From Lachancea thermotolerans CBS 6340 (taxonomy: Eukaryota; Ascomycota; Saccharomycetes; Saccharomycetales; Saccharomycetaceae), in NCBI RefSeq assembly GCF_000142805.1, contig NC_013083.1:310001-374000 (forward strand): DNA of 64,000 nt. Reading direction: 5' to 3'. Position numbers and translations under genes: made by a program. This document shows, piece by piece, positions 28,413-36,715 of the stretch. Under the pieces are notes generated by a model. That model made no database searches. It worked only from the letters and a program-made list of their open reading frames with translations, and had not been told where the DNA came from. Each line of letters opens with the position of its first letter. The first letter of the stretch is position 1.

Positions 28413-30404
28413 ATGGGAAACACAAGTTCAAAAGTGTCATCTAAAAAAAACAAAGTTAGTCGTGATAGCGCACCGCCCTTCGCGCGCACCGACACGTCAC
28501 AATCCGTAAGGTCTGGCAAGTCCACGCGCTCCGTGAAATCTTCTAAATCAAGGCGATCGCAGTCTTCGCAGAATGCCGGTGCATCCGGATCTCTGGATGC
28601 CGCAGGTCCTGCGGATCCCAGCCGAGCCACGGCCGCAGCAGATGGAAGCGGCTCGGATGCTGCAATTGAGCAGGAGCCACTGCGGGCTACGGGCTCTTTT
28701 TCCAGAAGAAACAGTGTGGTCTCCGGGTTACAGCCGCCTCTGTCGAAGCGAGGAAGCAGCAGCAGCGTGTTTCGTGAGTCCGCGAATGGGGCCTCGACAT
28801 TACAGAATAAGGTACACACGGCCACGTACGCGAGCAGCACCAATGGCGATTTGCCGCCTTCTATGATCCAGATGGCACCAAAATCACCCATCCTGAAAAA
28901 TTCTACGTCTATTGGAAATCTTGGACCCAACACTACCTATCATGAGAACGCGGTGACAGACGACGAAAATGACGAAAACGAGTCGCATCACCATCGCCGT
29001 AGGTCCAATGACTCCAGGCGCTACTCGCAAAAATCGCCGGTTGCTGGCAGCAGAAGCAATAGCTCTTCAAGTAATCGCCGAAAGAGCGGGTCCCACCTCG
29101 AGCTACCAGATAGCAGTATGACGTCCGTGCAGCCCAGCAGGACGTCTTCGCATTCTTCTGCTGGAAATCATAGTAGAAAGTCGTCGTTCAACAGCTCTTC
29201 CGGCAACACCGCATATAGCACTCCTATGAACTCGCCAGGAGTCACGAAAAATTCGCAAGACGAATATTTTGAGGACAGCTCTGAAGCACAGAATGACCAA
29301 AGCCTACAGGCTAGCCGCCCTAGGTCGAGAAGGAACTCCATAGACGAGTACCCTCACGAAGTTTCGCATAGCGTTGATGTTGATGAAGACACCAACGCGT
29401 CAATCACCACGAAAACCATCAAGCGAAAGAAGTCTTTGAGACCGCTTGACATAGATGAGACTATTCAAAAACTACTGGATGCTGGCTATTCCGGTAAACG
29501 TACAAAGAACGTTTGCTTGAAAAACTCAGAAATAGCTCAGATCTGTAACCAAGTGCGTGAGATTTTTCTGTCACAGCCGTCGCTGCTAGAGTTGTCGCCT
29601 CCGGTGAAAATCGTCGGAGACGTTCACGGTCAGTATGCAGATTTGCTAAGGCTCTTCACTAAATGCGGGTTCCCACCGTCTGCCAATTACCTCTTCCTGG
29701 GCGACTACGTCGATAGGGGTAAGCAGTCTCTAGAAACCATTCTCTTGCTTCTATGCTACAAGATTAAATACCCCGAGAACTTTTTCCTTCTACGAGGCAA
29801 CCATGAATGCGCAAACGTCACGAGAGTCTATGGCTTCTACGACGAATGCAAACGTCGTTGTAACATCAAGACCTGGAAGATCTTCATTGACACATTCAAC
29901 ACTTTACCTCTGGCCGCAATTGTCGCCGGAAAGATCTTTTGTGTTCACGGCGGGCTGTCTCCGGTTTTGAACTCTATGGATGAGATCAGACACGTCAGCA
30001 GGCCAACTGACGTGCCCGACTTTGGTCTTATCAACGACTTACTATGGTCAGACCCGACCGACTCGCCCCATGAGTGGGAGGATAACGAGAGAGGTGTTAG
30101 TTATTGTTACAACAAAGTTGCCATCAACAAGTTTCTCAATAAATTTGGGTTCGATCTGGTGTGCCGGGCGCACATGGTGGTCGAGGATGGATACGAATTT
30201 TTCAACGATAGGAGTTTAGTAACCGTTTTTTCAGCCCCTAACTACTGCGGTGAATTTGATAACTGGGGCGCAGTTATGAGTGTGAGTGAAGGTCTATTGT
30301 GTAGCTTTGAGCTCTTGGACCCCTTGGATAGCGCAGCTCTCAAACAAGTCATGAAAAAGGGAAGGCAGGAAAGGAAGCTGGCTAACCAGCAGCAACAGTC
30401 TTAG
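28413..30404 (+). CDS. PPZ1: Ser/Thr phosphatase Ppz1/Ppz2
   Basis: Predicted 663 residues (Ppz1 692, Ppz2 710). Ppz phosphatases are fungal PP1 relatives that restrain Trk potassium transport and salt tolerance and are inhibited by Hal3. MGNTSSK gives an N-myristoylation glycine. About 340 Ser/Asn/Arg-rich disordered residues follow. The catalytic domain has GDVHG near 402, GDYVDRG near 430, RGNHE near 461, and HGGLSP and SAPNYCG further on, so all metal-binding residues are present. S. cerevisiae has two copies; this single gene stands for both, and the symbol is chosen for convenience. Neighbours match both duplicated regions. Confidence 0.96.
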   Translation: MGNTSSKVSSKKNKVSRDSAPPFARTDTSQSVRSGKSTRSVKSSKSRRSQSSQNAGASGSLDAAGPADPSRATAAADGSGSDAAIEQEPLRATGSFSRRNSVVSGLQPPLSKRGSSSSVFRESANGASTLQNKVHTATYASSTNGDLPPSMIQMAPKSPILKNSTSIGNLGPNTTYHENAVTDDENDENESHHHRRRSNDSRRYSQKSPVAGSRSNSSSSNRRKSGSHLELPDSSMTSVQPSRTSSHSSAGNHSRKSSFNSSSGNTAYSTPMNSPGVTKNSQDEYFEDSSEAQNDQSLQASRPRSRRNSIDEYPHEVSHSVDVDEDTNASITTKTIKRKKSLRPLDIDETIQKLLDAGYSGKRTKNVCLKNSEIAQICNQVREIFLSQPSLLELSPPVKIVGDVHGQYADLLRLFTKCGFPPSANYLFLGDYVDRGKQSLETILLLLCYKIKYPENFFLLRGNHECANVTRVYGFYDECKRRCNIKTWKIFIDTFNTLPLAAIVAGKIFCVHGGLSPVLNSMDEIRHVSRPTDVPDFGLINDLLWSDPTDSPHEWEDNERGVSYCYNKVAINKFLNKFGFDLVCRAHMVVEDGYEFFNDRSLVTVFSAPNYCGEFDNWGAVMSVSEGLLCSFELLDPLDSAALKQVMKKGRQERKLANQQQQS

Positions 30405-30593
30405 AACAAGATATAACTCAATAAATTATACAATGTATATACACGCTGCGTAGAGAATATTCCACCCTGGCGGAAAGAGCGGCATGAATTCCGTTCACGT
30501 GGATTCATATTTAATGTTAATAGGAAATCATCACTGATTAAACGCGATGAGATAGATGATGGCACCTTTTTTTGAGCCTACAGTATCCTGTTA

Positions 30594-31034
30594 ATGGTCA
30601 AAGGCGTTCCCCGCAGAGAGTATTTTGGGTTCTCTCAGTTTATCTTTACAACATGCATTCTGTTACTGACTTTTGTGTGGTCTTTGGCACCAACTTTGAG
30701 CGCGTTTAAAACTGAAGATGCCAGTATAAGGAACGAAATAATAACGTTTACTCAAGAGCTGGTAGGGCTTTTGCCTCAGAGGTACTGGATTATTGTTTTC
30801 GAGTGTGTAGTTTTGATGGCAATGCTTTTTACCTACCTAGGATTGTGGATGTACAACGAGGATGTTTTGACGGCACCTCTTGACGACATGAGAACCATTA
30901 CAGATAGCCGCGCGAATGTCGTGAAGTTTGCGTCGCATCAAGAATTCTTGGATAAGTATGCTTTCCGCGAAAGTAGCGGTGTAATGGATTTACCTATCAC
31001 TGAAGTGTGCCGGGTTTTGTATGAAAAGGACTGA
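30594..31034 (+). CDS. GPI19: GPI-GlcNAc transferase subunit Gpi19 (PIG-P)
   Basis: Predicted 146 residues (140 in S. cerevisiae). Gpi19 is a small subunit of the ER enzyme that adds GlcNAc to phosphatidylinositol, the first step of GPI synthesis. It has two membrane spans, about 12-32 and 64-86, with the PIG-P features REYFGF before span 1 and LPQRYWIIV before span 2. The cytosolic C terminus ends ITEVCRVLYEKD, the family's DxxxxVCRxLY type ending. It follows PPZ tandemly as YDR437W does. Confidence 0.94.
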   Translation: MVKGVPRREYFGFSQFIFTTCILLLTFVWSLAPTLSAFKTEDASIRNEIITFTQELVGLLPQRYWIIVFECVVLMAMLFTYLGLWMYNEDVLTAPLDDMRTITDSRANVVKFASHQEFLDKYAFRESSGVMDLPITEVCRVLYEKD

Positions 31035-31186
31035 CTTGGGTACAAGAAATGAAAGGTGGAGCTGGAAGCTGTCACCGCGTTGAATTAATATAGAGTGCAC
31101 AAACGGTCAATTTAATATACATACATGCAAAGTGAAACTGAATAATTTTATGATGTTTTGGTCTTAGGCGCGCTCCTCGGGCCCCT

Positions 31187-32823
31187 TCAAACAGCCGTAA
31201 AGCCACGGCGGTCGCCACGACCCCCACGGCTCCCGCCTCTCCCACGGTCTCCGTTGAAGCTGCCGCGACCACCTCTGCCTCCTCTGGATCCATTGGAGCT
31301 GGTGCTTTCGCGCAAGAATCCACTGGCGGGACGGAATACTGAGTATGGGTTGTCTTCTCTGTTACTCTGAAATTTTCCCCTCGGGCGAGAGTCGTCAAAT
31401 TTGCGGTCGGAGTCGCCCCCTCTGGAAAATCCCCCGCGACTGCCGCCACGGCCACGGTAGCCGCCACGTTCGCCACGTTCGCCACGTTCGCCACGTTCGC
31501 CACGTTCGCTGTGATCCCCGCGTCCCCCATTGTCGCTGCGGCCACCACGGCCTCCACGGCCTGTTCCGCGGCCGCGAGTTCCTGATTGGTAGCCCTTACG
31601 TTGATTGTCCTTGAAAGTAAAGTTGCCGTTGGAATGGGACTGGTCGTCGTCGTTCTCGTCCCCGTTCGAACTGCCCTGGTGTGTACCGTCGGCATTATCT
31701 TCGTCAATGTTCGTGTTTGAATCGGCCTCTGAATGGCCTAAGGCGGATGTAGGTACAAGAGAGACGGGAGTGGAGGCAGAGGCAGCAGCATCCACGGATT
31801 TCTTCAGCATGGCGGAGTAGCTCAATGGCTGGGGCGCTGCGGCTGACTTCTCTGGTCCAGCAGCAGCAGCAGCGAGAGCTGCGTCATCGGGTCTGGTCTT
31901 GGTCTCGGCCCCACGCAGGACCTCGCGTGACTTCGAATCGTCGTGCACCCTCATCTTACTAAGCTTGACCTGGACGTCGCCGGTGGGGTCAACCTCGTCC
32001 ACAGGGTGGGCAGTGCCGAATGGATTGTTCTTGGTCTTCTTGATATCACTGCGGGTCTTGAGGCCGTCTTTCCGGGGCTTGTAGGGCCGGGTGGGATCAT
32101 CGGCCTCGCTCAATAGCTTGGTTTTCTCCATGTAGTTCATGAAGTCGGCAAAGTCCGCGGGCGTGACGATAATCTCATAGAGCTCCTTGAGCGGCTCGGT
32201 CCAGTAGCTGAGAATCTTGTCAAGGTCGCGGGCCGAGTAGAGCTCGGTGAAGGCGACTTTCGAGGCGCGCGTGAAGTTGGCGTCGAAGACATTCGAGTTC
32301 TTGAATGCGACGCCCATGGAGGGCTTCTTGTTCAGCTCCCAGAAGATCTTAAACTTGATGAACTTGGTGCACTTGGTCTGGAAGAGGTCCTCGATCTCGG
32401 GGCCCGTGAACTGCGAGGGCAGGTGGGCGAACTTGACAATGTAAGGCGGACTGCGGGTCTGAGCCGCACCTTGGAACCCGGCGTGGAACTCGTGGTCCTC
32501 GGGCGCGCGCGTTGCGATGCGGAGGGGCGTGTGCTTCAGCACGTCGATGCTGGTGGTGTTGGTGAGTGGCGAGGAGATCGCGTCCAGGTTGATGTCCTCC
32601 TCATCCCACGCAGAGTCGCCGAGTGAGTTCTCGTTGAAGAACTCCTCGAGCGACATCTTCTTCTTGTTCGAGCTGCCATTAGTTGCAGAAGCTGGTAAGA
32701 ACCACCGTTGGGTTAGTATGAAAATAGAGAGAGAGAGAGAGAGCGCCGCGGCGCGGGGCCGGCGGCGGCCACCGCCGCCGCCGCCGCCGACGCGCGCGCA
32801 GCGTTGCGTGCCCACATACCCAT
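31187..32823 (-). CDS. PSP2: RGG RNA-binding protein Psp2, spliced
   Basis: Two exons: ATGG at 32820-32823 and 31187-32691, giving 502 residues (593 in S. cerevisiae). The 128 nt intron at 32692-32819 has a GTATGT donor, TACTAAC branch point (minus strand, 32712-32718) and CAG acceptor. The joined start reads MASATNGSSNKKK, then the family N terminus MSLEEFF and SAWDEEDINLDAISSPL. Psp2 is a low-complexity protein that binds RNA, promotes translation of ATG transcripts in S. cerevisiae and suppresses splicing and polymerase mutants. The middle is Lys/Asp/Ala-rich; the C-terminal 130 residues are RGG repeats. The S. cerevisiae gene also has a 5' intron, as I recall. The unspliced frame with a Gly/Arg run is not the protein. 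Confidence 0.93.
31462..31506 (-). repeat. Five perfect 9-bp repeats in PSP2
   Basis: CGCCACGTT occurs five times head to tail with no mismatch. On the PSP2 strand it encodes a run of Gly-Glu-Arg. Perfect identity suggests recent slippage expansion inside the RGG region. Confidence 0.9.
32692..32819 (-). other. PSP2 intron, GC-rich with microsatellite
   Basis: 128 nt with canonical donor, branch point and acceptor on the minus strand. It contains a GA/CT dinucleotide run (about nine units, near 32726-32743) and a strongly self-complementary GGC/GCC block at about 32755-32790, which could fold into a stable hairpin between the donor and the branch point. Confidence 0.9.
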
Positions 32824-33551
32824 TGTAGTTTGCCTGTGCGCAGTGCTAATAGTGACTGTGTCTGGACGATTAGTGCTGGGCTCCGGGAGCGCATCTATCT
32901 ATGTTTCCCTGGGTTTCTTGGCTTTAGTATTTTTCGACCGCGCACGGGTGGCGTTACCCGGCAGGCGGGGCGCATGTGACTGTGCGGGCTGCTGACATAA
33001 GCCGCGGGGACCCTATATCACGTGTCACGATAACCCGTCATGTGACATTGAGTCACGTGTTCTTAGCCCACCACGTGACATCCTTTAGTCACGTGCGTTC
33101 ACGTGATCAGGGGATTTCTAATTGCTTTTTTCGATTGCATGACCGCCGGACTTCGCACGTGACCCCGTCGTCCTCGGTTTCACGTGACGTCAGCCTTCCG
33201 CTGTGGCGCGCCCGCACATCTGTGGCGTCTATGGCTCACGTAAGCACGCCGTCCGCCATCGCGGCTTACGTCAAAAGCCCGGCAAGCGCCGCTGACGAGT
33301 TTTTTTCACGGGTCGCGCGAGCTGACTCGTAGAGCGGTGCTGGAGATTTTTGCAGTATATGTAATTTTGGACAGAAGATGAGGTCCGAGTTTGGGTTCTG
33401 CATCGAGAAGTTTCAGTCCACTGTTGGATGCACCATAACGGGTTTCCAGGCATAAGACCGAAGCAAAGCAAGCAGCAATAGCAGTCCTTTCTGTGAGGAC
33501 AGGCATTTTCAAGTCGGGCGTATTCTTCCAGCAGGCGTAACGCTATCAGCA
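32824..33551. promoter_or_regulatory. Divergent promoter PSP2-THI74 type gene
   Basis: A 728 bp divergent spacer. A Reb1-type TTACCCG lies at 32954-32960. Seven CACGTG hexamers follow between 33019 and 33186 (listed separately), the last running into TGACGTCA at 33185-33192, an ATF/CREB palindrome. The remaining 300 bp before the transporter gene hold no recognisable element or gene. Confidence 0.75.
33019..33186. promoter_or_regulatory. Cluster of seven CACGTG sites
   Basis: CACGTG starts at 33019, 33054, 33072, 33090, 33100, 33156 and 33181. Most have a flanking T on the left or A on the right (TCACGTG, CACGTGA), the form favoured by Cbf1; CATGTG at 33039 is a near match. Spacing between starts is 35, 18, 18, 10, 56 and 25 bp. 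A random hexamer would appear about once in 4 kb. The proteins that recognise CACGTG in yeasts include Cbf1, Pho4 and Tye7; which acts here cannot be read from sequence. Confidence 0.85.
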
Positions 33552-34778
33552 ATGGGCATTCGGACTAACAGCCAGAAGTGGACGCTGGGGCTGATCTTCC
33601 TGGGGGTAGTGGTGATCCTGTGGGTGCTCTCATCGTTTCTGATCAACCAGATCTTCGAGGACGGGTTGTATCGCAAGCCGTTCCTGCTCACTTACATCAA
33701 CACGGCATCGTTCGTGTTCTACCTGCTGCCGACGTTCCGCGCGGTGTGCGCGAACTACTGGGCCACGGGCAGCTTCCACATCCGGCGCGAGCTCGTGCTC
33801 GAGGAGGAGGGCCCGCACGAGGAGCGCGAGCTGCCACTCGACGAAGAGCAGGGCGCTGCGAGCGCGGCCGCCGGCGCGGCCGCGGCGGCGACCACGCTGT
33901 CGCCGCTGATACCCAAGGACAGCGCCGAGGCGCCCAACGATGCTTTGACCGGCGCAAAGCTCTCTCTGCGCGCGACCATCCAGCTCAGCGGCCAGTTCTG
34001 CATTCTGTGGTTCCTCGCTAACCTCGTGACCAACGCCTCACTCTCTTACACCTCCGTCGCGTCGCAGACCATACTGTCGTCGACGTCGTCGTTCTTCACG
34101 CTGCTGATCGGCTCGCTGTTCCACGTTGAAAGCGTCAACCGTGTCAAGGTCCTGGGCTCCGTGATTTCCTTCGTCGGCATCGTCTTCGTCACCAAGTCCG
34201 ACGCGGACAACACCGCCAGCGCGGGTGAGGTCCACTCCGCGGTCCCCTACAAGTTCCACAACGGCATCTCTTCAGACAACACCGAGGCCTTTGTGATCTT
34301 CTGCGGCAACCTGCTGGCGCTTGCCGGCGCGCTGTTCTACGGCCTGTACTGCACGCTGCTCAAGTGGCGCATCAGAGACGAGACAAGGGTCAACATGAAG
34401 ATCTTCTTCGGGTTCGTGGGCCTCTTCACGCTCGTGCTACTGTGGCCCACCGTCGTCCTTCTGCATTTCCTCGGCTGGGAGACCTTCGAGCTGCCCCCAA
34501 CGCCCCAGGTGCTGGCGATTGTCCTGTTTAACTGCGTCATCACCTTCATCAGCGACTTCTGCTGGGCTAAGGCGATGCTCCTGACGTCCCCGCTGACCGT
34601 GACCGTGGGGCTCAGCACCACGATCCCCTTTGCGATGCTGGGCGACTTCTTATTCAAATCCAGGCCCATGTCGTTCATATACCTACTGGGCGCGGCCCTG
34701 ATATGCGCAAGCTTCTTTATCGTGAACAAGGAATCCGAGGAGGAGTTCCAACTAGATGAGCACCAAAGTGTTGCTTAA
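33552..34778 (+). CDS. THI74: DMT-family transporter, Thi74/YML018C type
   Basis: Predicted 408 residues (370-393 for the S. cerevisiae pair Thi74 and YML018C). A vacuolar or mitochondrial-type drug/metabolite transporter with about ten membrane spans. Span 1 starts WTLGLIFLGVVVILWVLSSF, and the family FLLTYINTASFVFYLLPTF follows. A polar, Ala/Glu-rich loop occupies about 88-130. SYTSVASQTILSSTSSFFTL and LCWAKAMLLTSPLTVTVGLS-like strings (seen as FCWAKAML, LTSPLTVTVG) are hallmarks of the EamA/SLC35F-like group. The substrate is unknown; thiamine or a precursor is suggested for Thi74. Third codon positions are strongly GC-rich, unlike most neighbours. The symbol stands for the single copy of the duplicated pair. 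Confidence 0.9.
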   Translation: MGIRTNSQKWTLGLIFLGVVVILWVLSSFLINQIFEDGLYRKPFLLTYINTASFVFYLLPTFRAVCANYWATGSFHIRRELVLEEEGPHEERELPLDEEQGAASAAAGAAAAATTLSPLIPKDSAEAPNDALTGAKLSLRATIQLSGQFCILWFLANLVTNASLSYTSVASQTILSSTSSFFTLLIGSLFHVESVNRVKVLGSVISFVGIVFVTKSDADNTASAGEVHSAVPYKFHNGISSDNTEAFVIFCGNLLALAGALFYGLYCTLLKWRIRDETRVNMKIFFGFVGLFTLVLLWPTVVLLHFLGWETFELPPTPQVLAIVLFNCVITFISDFCWAKAMLLTSPLTVTVGLSTTIPFAMLGDFLFKSRPMSFIYLLGAALICASFFIVNKESEEEFQLDEHQSVA

Positions 34779-34828
34779 AATGCATATATAGACCTCAATA
34801 TTAATATTTACACTTCGGACAGCATGGC

Positions 34829-35806
34829 CTACAGTATTGCGAAAGGGTATCCGGGATCTTTGACCTTGAAGCAGCTCGTGAAGTAGGCGAACACGTAGAA
34901 TCCCAGTGCCAGAAGCGCCAGCGACACCGCGTTCGAGAGGAAAGGATTCAGCTGCTTCACACGCGGTATGAATATCAGCGCTATGACGCTGGACCCCATG
35001 GCGATGTACATGGTGCTCACGCTGAAAATCTCGATGCCAAACTGCCATCCCATGCCACCGCTGAAAAACATAATGTTTCCCTTCTCGTCCTTGGCTAGCA
35101 AAGGTATGTTGTTAATCTGCGTGAACTTCAACCCCGTCACAGACGCAAGCACCACGCCCAGAGAAAAGAGCAAGCTAAAAAACCATGCTTTGTTGGGGAT
35201 CAGAGGCAAGATCTTCTTCTTCAAGACAAAGAAACATGCCAAAGACGCGATAAAATACTGGAAGAACTCCTCCTTGTCGAAGTCCCGCGCGACGCCGAAA
35301 TACACATTGAGGATCTTTGCCAAAAAGTCTGCAAACAATACAGGGTCCTTGGCACTTTCAGGCGTAATTTGAAACTGGTAAAACACGCTTTTGGACCATG
35401 CGAAGCTATCTTCGTCCTTAGGTGGGGGGTATATCAGCATGTGGGGTATGGTTTGTAGGCCGATTTCTTTCACAAAAGAGGAACATTGCGAAACGTCCAG
35501 TTTGAAGAAGACCGCTTCTCTGTTGACGTCTTCGGGAAGCTGCTGTTGCATGGCATTTGAGGCCTTCCGCACATTGCCCTCGAATATATCGCAGAGCTCA
35601 CAATAAACGCCTCCCGACGTGACTTGCGAGGTAGTCACGTACAGGATTGAGTAGAAATTCCTCGAGCCCTGGGACAGCTTTCTGTAGTTGGATTCAGTGA
35701 CTTCAATAATCCCATCTGCGTCCCTAAGATCGCTAACGTCATCCCATTCCAAACAATTGCCCAATCCTATAAGCGTGAACAGCCAAATAAGCCCGCTGAT
35801 CCTCAT
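34829..35806 (-). CDS. OST6: Oligosaccharyltransferase subunit Ost6
   Basis: Predicted 325 residues (332 in S. cerevisiae). Ost3 and Ost6 are alternative thioredoxin-fold subunits of ER oligosaccharyltransferase that hold acceptor proteins for N-glycosylation. A signal peptide lies at about 1-18 (LIWLFTLIGLGNCLEW). The lumenal thioredoxin-like domain carries the redox motif CELC at 69-72. Four membrane spans fill the C-terminal half, including FFQYFIASLACFFVLK and ALLALGFYVFAYF. The start is the ATG at 35806 (MRISGLIW); the extension upstream lacks a signal-peptide logic. Position beside the THI74-type gene repeats YML018C-YML019W, so Ost6 is preferred over Ost3. Confidence 0.93.
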   Translation of the reverse strand: MRISGLIWLFTLIGLGNCLEWDDVSDLRDADGIIEVTESNYRKLSQGSRNFYSILYVTTSQVTSGGVYCELCDIFEGNVRKASNAMQQQLPEDVNREAVFFKLDVSQCSSFVKEIGLQTIPHMLIYPPPKDEDSFAWSKSVFYQFQITPESAKDPVLFADFLAKILNVYFGVARDFDKEEFFQYFIASLACFFVLKKKILPLIPNKAWFFSLLFSLGVVLASVTGLKFTQINNIPLLAKDEKGNIMFFSGGMGWQFGIEIFSVSTMYIAMGSSVIALIFIPRVKQLNPFLSNAVSLALLALGFYVFAYFTSCFKVKDPGYPFAIL

Positions 35807-35921
35807 CGTCCTGGCTACTTCGACGGCTTTGCGACCTACTTTAGGAAGATAGCGGTTTAAAGTGTCAAAAAATTCAAGATCATAAACAATTTGAAACTGA
35901 ACCTTACTGAACCCGCCATAG

Positions 35922-36668
35922 ATGAGCACGCTAATCCAGCTGCTTGCAAATTACTACGAATCGGTCATTGAGTGCGAAAGGATATACTATGAGCATGTAA
36001 ATTGCAGTAAGGTCCAGCAGGAGCCCATGCAGAGGGACTCATTACTCGTGAAGGAGACAATCAGCTTACAACGGCAGATTGCCCAACTGACAGCTGATTG
36101 CAACCAGCAAAAGCGTGAAAATGAACGGCTCAAGCAAGTCCACAAGACCCAGCTGGCACTGCTCGAGTCCAAACTCGAAAACGCGCGAAAACATTCGAGG
36201 CCCAAAACCCCTGATGGGGCTACGCGTCGCGACAAAGATTCAAAATCAGTGCACCTATTAAGCCCGATTAGCAAGAAGAAGCCGAAAGCAAATGGAAGCA
36301 GTAACGGTATTGCAGGTGCTCATGGTACACCCTCTGCTGGTCAGAGTAATGGCCTGCGACATGCTATATATAAAAACAAGCCGACTCTGTTCGACGAGGA
36401 CGCAAGCGAAGTTGCTGAGAATTCAAACGAGATATCGTTCCTGACCTCAATTAAGGGCAAGGATAAACTAGCTGATATAGTGCTTCCAAAGGACACATTA
36501 GATTCATCCAGCGACCTCGAGGAAGAAAGCAATGACGACGCGAATACTGCCAAAAAGAATCCCGAACCCGAGCAAAAACAGAAAAAGCGCAGGCTCACTA
36601 AGAAGAGAATACAGAGGGTAGACAGTGATGGTGAAAATCATTTGCTCTCAACACAGGGCGAACAATGA
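35922..36668 (+). CDS. LRS4: Monopolin subunit Lrs4
   Basis: Predicted 248 residues, shorter than the 347 of S. cerevisiae. Lrs4 with Csm1 forms the V-shaped monopolin core that silences rDNA and clamps sister kinetochores in meiosis I. The N terminus MSTLIQLLANYYESVIECERIYYEHV and a coiled-coil (ETISLQRQIAQLT to about residue 95) match the Lrs4 dimerisation region. IHLLSPI-type sequence (VHLLSPISKKKP) follows. The C terminus is acidic, then ends in basic KKRRLTKKRIQR. The missing length is from the poorly conserved middle. It is divergent from OST6 with 115 bp between start codons. Confidence 0.88.
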   Translation: MSTLIQLLANYYESVIECERIYYEHVNCSKVQQEPMQRDSLLVKETISLQRQIAQLTADCNQQKRENERLKQVHKTQLALLESKLENARKHSRPKTPDGATRRDKDSKSVHLLSPISKKKPKANGSSNGIAGAHGTPSAGQSNGLRHAIYKNKPTLFDEDASEVAENSNEISFLTSIKGKDKLADIVLPKDTLDSSSDLEEESNDDANTAKKNPEPEQKQKKRRLTKKRIQRVDSDGENHLLSTQGEQ

Positions 36669-36715
36669 GGAGGTCCTAAGCTCAATTTATATCTTCATTC
36701 CTGTACACATTACAT

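Noticed and set aside
31072-31707. Minus-strand 211-codon Ala/Val-rich frame over PSP2
   Set aside because: A shifted frame of the PSP2 RGG repeats; composition is that of repeat read in the wrong frame.
32692-32823. PSP2 N-terminal extension with a Gly/Arg run
   Set aside because: It opens at a GTG inside sequence with donor, branch point and acceptor signals; splicing gives the conserved N terminus.
33000-33200. Centromere (CDEI-like TCACGTG)
   Set aside because: No 80-160 bp AT-rich core and no CDEIII motif follow any of the CACGTG sites here or at 5170.
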